From NCBI GenBank assembly GCA_002862965.1, contig PKCW01000312.1, forward strand, positions 1-7,442: DNA of 7,442 nucleotides, written 5' to 3'. A program made the translations under genes and the position numbers. The stretch comes from Pseudomonadota bacterium (lineage in GTDB: Bacteria > Pseudomonadota > Gammaproteobacteria > UBA5335). The first letter of the stretch is position 1; each line of letters begins with the position of its first letter. The notes under the pieces are model-generated. The model ran no database searches. It was not told the DNA's origin and was given only the letters and a program-made list of their open reading frames with translations. Below are positions 6,075 through 7,442 of this stretch, one piece after another.

Positions 6075-6458
6075 TCAGCCGACGGTAAAGCTGAAGTCCC
6101 CCGTCATCGGGTGATTATCCGGCCCGACGGCGCGGTACTGTACGCGATAAGTACCGGCTTCCAGCGGATGATGCAGCTTGGCGCGCAACGTCTTGCCGAT
6201 GACCTCGATCTCCAGATGCTCGATCGGCATGGTCGAGTTGCCGTGGATCATTGCCAGCTCCAGGCGTGAAGCACGCGGCACGAGCGTCTCGTTGAACATG
6301 AGGTCGATCTGCTGAGGAGACGCCACGACCGCATTGGCCGCCGGCGTGGACTGAACCAATGTGGCGTGCGCATAGGCGAACGAGGCCGACAGGAGGCTGA
6401 CCGCGAGGCCGATGCCGAGTGTAAAAGAGCGAATGGCGCGAGTGCTGATGTTGCTCAT
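6075..6458 (-). CDS. copC: Periplasmic copper-binding protein CopC
   Basis: A 127-residue precursor of the beta-barrel copper chaperone CopC. Residues 1-30 are a Sec signal peptide (SFTLGIGLAVSLLSASFAYA) cut before H31, giving the mature N-terminus HATLVQSTPAANA; this histidine with D114 and H116 (GPDNHPMTGDFSF) forms the expected Cu(II) site. The region that carries a Met-rich Cu(I) site in Pseudomonas syringae CopC is reduced here to two methionines (M70, M77, in AMIHGNSTMP), so this is more likely a Cu(II)-only type. The C-terminal AGTYRVQYRAVGPDNHP block is the family signature. GGAG lies seven bases before ATG 6456-6458. It is followed by copD 12 bp downstream and preceded by the DUF411 gene across 173 bp. 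Confidence 0.94.
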   Translation of the reverse strand: MSNISTRAIRSFTLGIGLAVSLLSASFAYAHATLVQSTPAANAVVASPQQIDLMFNETLVPRASRLELAMIHGNSTMPIEHLEIEVIGKTLRAKLHHPLEAGTYRVQYRAVGPDNHPMTGDFSFTVG

Positions 6459-6631
6459 AGTTGTTCTCCGTTATGGGTTACCTAGAATCAATACGCGAAA
6501 ACTTCTCGTCGCATCGACTGTGGAGGCTTAGCGGATACCGGCCGAGCATGGTGCCCGACGGCACCGACGCCGAATTGCCGCTGTACTGGCTCGCAGAGCC
6601 GAGCCGCTTATGCCGTGCCTCCGCGGGCTGC
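6459..6631. other. DUF411-copC intergenic region with two hairpins
   Basis: Contains two inverted repeats: GGTGCC/GGCACC (6550-6565, loop of four) and GGCTCG/CGAGCC (6588-6605, loop of six). Both lie downstream of the DUF411 stop on the minus strand. Neither has a T-run; they may attenuate transcription or protect mRNA ends between the first gene and copC. No gene is supported here. Confidence 0.45.
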
Positions 6632-7108
6632 TTACTGCGATCCGGGGTACGACTGGTACACGCTGGTGCTTCCATCGGCCTGTACCAGCAGCACGTCGTA
6701 GGCCATCACGCGGTTGCCGTAGACCGGTCCGTCCATACCCGGCGATCCCAAAGGCATGCCGGGCACGGCCAGGCCAACCGCCTTCGGCTTCTCCCTGAGC
6801 AGACGCTGGATGTCGGCTGCCGGCACATGACCCTCGATCACGTAGCCATTGATCTTGGCCGTATGACAGGAGCCCAGCTTTGCTGGGATGCCGAGGCGCG
6901 CGCGTGCGCCGGTGTTTCCTGTGTTGAAGACGCGCACAGTGATGCCCGCTTCCTTCAGGTGATCCACCCACACCTTGCAGCAGCCGCAGTTGGGATCTTT
7001 CCAGACGTCGGCGACCAGCTCGGAGGCTGCCGCCATACCTGTGACAGCCATGGCCAGCAGAACCACGACTGCTGACAAGTGACGGTGCTTTGTGCTTGAA
7101 CTTTTCAT
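6632..7108 (-). CDS. DUF411 periplasmic metal-binding protein (CopG-like)
   Basis: A 158-residue exported protein of the DUF411 family, often found in copper resistance clusters; CopG members have a thioredoxin-like fold that binds copper. From ATG 7106-7108 a clear signal peptide is seen (KHRHLSAVVVLLAMAVTGMAAA, residues 7-28 by count). The mature part holds the cysteine motif CGCC (41-44, in DPNCGCCKVW), a second C81-H82 (LGSCHTA), H94 (IEGHVPA) and the Met-containing loop VPGMPLGSPGM (115-125), all family hallmarks and probable metal ligands. The frame extends 33 codons upstream to 7207, and an AGGA lies near ATGs around 7175-7180, but only the 7108 start gives a normal signal peptide, though without a good Shine-Dalgarno. 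First gene of the minus-strand copper unit, upstream of copC. Confidence 0.9.
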   Translation of the reverse strand: MKSSSTKHRHLSAVVVLLAMAVTGMAAASELVADVWKDPNCGCCKVWVDHLKEAGITVRVFNTGNTGARARLGIPAKLGSCHTAKINGYVIEGHVPAADIQRLLREKPKAVGLAVPGMPLGSPGMDGPVYGNRVMAYDVLLVQADGSTSVYQSYPGSQ

Positions 7109-7228
7109 GTTCGACGACTTTGCTACGGATCTCGGATTCGGTGACCACATGCTTTGGATATGCGGAATCATCGCCATGGTCCTGCTCGGAGCATGCAGAG
7201 CCGCCACTGTCAGACAGGTGACCCGTTC

Positions 7229-7253
7229 ATTACATTCCCGTCATGAAAATGAC
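7229..7253. promoter_or_regulatory. CopR/CusR-type cop-box-like operator
   Basis: On the minus strand 7243-7229 reads TGACGGGAATGTAAT. From memory, the cop box recognised by CopR/CinR in Pseudomonas is TGACAnnnnTnTnAT; this differs at one fixed base (G for A). Directly beside it GTCATGAAAATGAC forms a 5-bp inverted repeat. Position between divergent copper genes supports binding by a two-component copper regulator, encoded outside this window. Confidence 0.45.
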
Positions 7254-7326
7254 GCCGTTTTTTGGGTCGGTCTGAGCGTGTGCAGATGAGCGTCGCTGGC
7301 GCCGTGAAGTGGGCTCGATCTGGTGG

Positions 7327-7357
7327 TCACCTCCCGTTATCAGGGGGCGGGTATAGA
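7327..7357 (+). promoter_or_regulatory. Possible promoter with GC-rich dyad for the 7386 gene
   Basis: TATAGA (7352-7357) could be a -10. Upstream, an imperfect dyad centred between 7340 and 7341 (ACCTCCC against GGGGCGGGT) resembles the long-spacer operators of MerR-family metal sensors, with a poor -35 such as GTCACC. Suggestive only. Confidence 0.3.
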
Positions 7358-7385
7358 CTCGCTCCGAGTTCTCACGGAGATCGTG

Positions 7386-7442
7386 ATGTCCACTTCGCAC
7401 GGAAAGCACGAGAACGCCCAGCCGCAACATCAGGGCCACTAT
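7386..7442 (+). CDS. Start of a His-rich protein, truncated by the window edge
   Basis: ATG 7386-7388 is preceded by GGAG (7376-7379) with six bases of spacing. Only 19 residues are visible, MSTSHGKHENAQPQHQGHY, with four histidines and no hydrophobic segment yet. Such His-rich starts occur in copper-cluster membrane proteins (for example DUF305-type small membrane proteins or copper P-type ATPases), and the gene is divergent from the DUF411-copC-copD unit, so a copper role is likely. The family cannot be decided from this fragment. Confidence 0.65.
   Translation, partial: MSTSHGKHENAQPQHQGHY

Larger units (their letters stand above)
7109..7385. promoter_or_regulatory. Divergent copper-cluster control region
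   Basis: Gap of 277 bp between the DUF411 gene and the plus-strand gene at 7386. It holds a cop-box-like site (7229-7243), an overlapping inverted repeat GTCAT/ATGAC (7240-7253), an 11-bp palindrome CTGTCAGACAG (7207-7217) and a candidate plus-strand promoter (around 7327-7357). A minus-strand reading frame crosses it but shows no protein-like features. Confidence 0.5.
883..7442. mobile_element. One end of an ICEclc/PAGI-2-like integrative element with copper-resistance cargo
   Basis: The element begins at the tRNA-Gly 3' end and continues past the right edge. Support: a P4-type integrase 223 bp from the tRNA reading away from it, an attachment-like repeat region between them, accessory regulators, and metal-resistance genes unrelated to the thiamine chromosome flank. 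IntB13-type integrases target tRNA-Gly, which agrees with the site here. No conjugation, plasmid-partition or replication genes lie in the window, so whether it is a full ICE or only an island is open. The boundary where integration genes end and cargo starts (about 4900-5100) is also inferred. Confidence 0.75.

Noticed and set aside
6550..6605. Intrinsic terminator between the DUF411 gene and copC
   Set aside because: The two hairpins lack a following T-run, so I list them only as inverted repeats.
6528..7148. 206-residue minus-strand frame overlapping the DUF411 gene
   Set aside because: Low-complexity Gly/Arg/Ser content in a shifted frame; the overlapping frame has a signal peptide and the DUF411 cysteine motifs.
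7230..7439. 69-residue minus-strand frame in the copper control region
   Set aside because: Overlaps the start of the plus-strand gene and the promoter-like sequences, and has no protein-like features.
1..7442. CRISPR array, insertion-sequence ends or replication origin
   Set aside because: No regularly spaced repeats, transposase gene, terminal inverted repeats with target duplication, or iterons were seen.

Overview
The window joins a GC-rich proteobacterial chromosome to one end of an integrated mobile element. The flank suggests a betaproteobacterium or a related gammaproteobacterium: it carries an E. coli-like tRNA-Gly(CCC) and a proteobacterial-type thiS-thiG pair. I cannot name a genus.

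Left part (1-900) is the chromosome. thiG (truncated by the window edge) and thiS lie on the minus strand and encode thiazole synthesis for thiamine. A tRNA-Gly(CCC) gene runs divergently on the plus strand with its CCA encoded.

Centre (about 883-4900) is the recombination and control end of the element. A 626-residue P4-type tyrosine recombinase starts 223 bp after the tRNA and reads away from it. This is the layout of the ICEclc/PAGI-2 family, which inserts at the 3' end of tRNA-Gly with a long IntB13-type integrase. The gap between tRNA and integrase is rich in short direct and inverted repeats, and the integrase Shine-Dalgarno lies inside a perfect hairpin. Next come three regulators: a LysR effector-binding domain without its DNA-binding half, a small Xre repressor with an AT-hook-like RGRP motif, and a complete LysR regulator. 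The first two are divergent around a perfect AT-rich palindrome.

Right part (about 5118-7442) is copper-resistance cargo. On the minus strand the order of transcription is a DUF411 periplasmic metal-binding protein, copC, then copD. CopC is predicted to bind Cu(II) in the periplasm and work with the membrane protein CopD. A divergent gene with a His-rich N-terminus starts at 7386 and leaves the window. The divergent intergenic region contains a sequence resembling the CopR/CusR 'cop box', suggesting two-component copper control.

Overall this looks like the integrase-proximal end of an ICEclc-like integrative element carrying copper tolerance genes. The far end and the second attachment repeat are outside the window, so the element type (complete ICE or non-conjugative island) is undecided.
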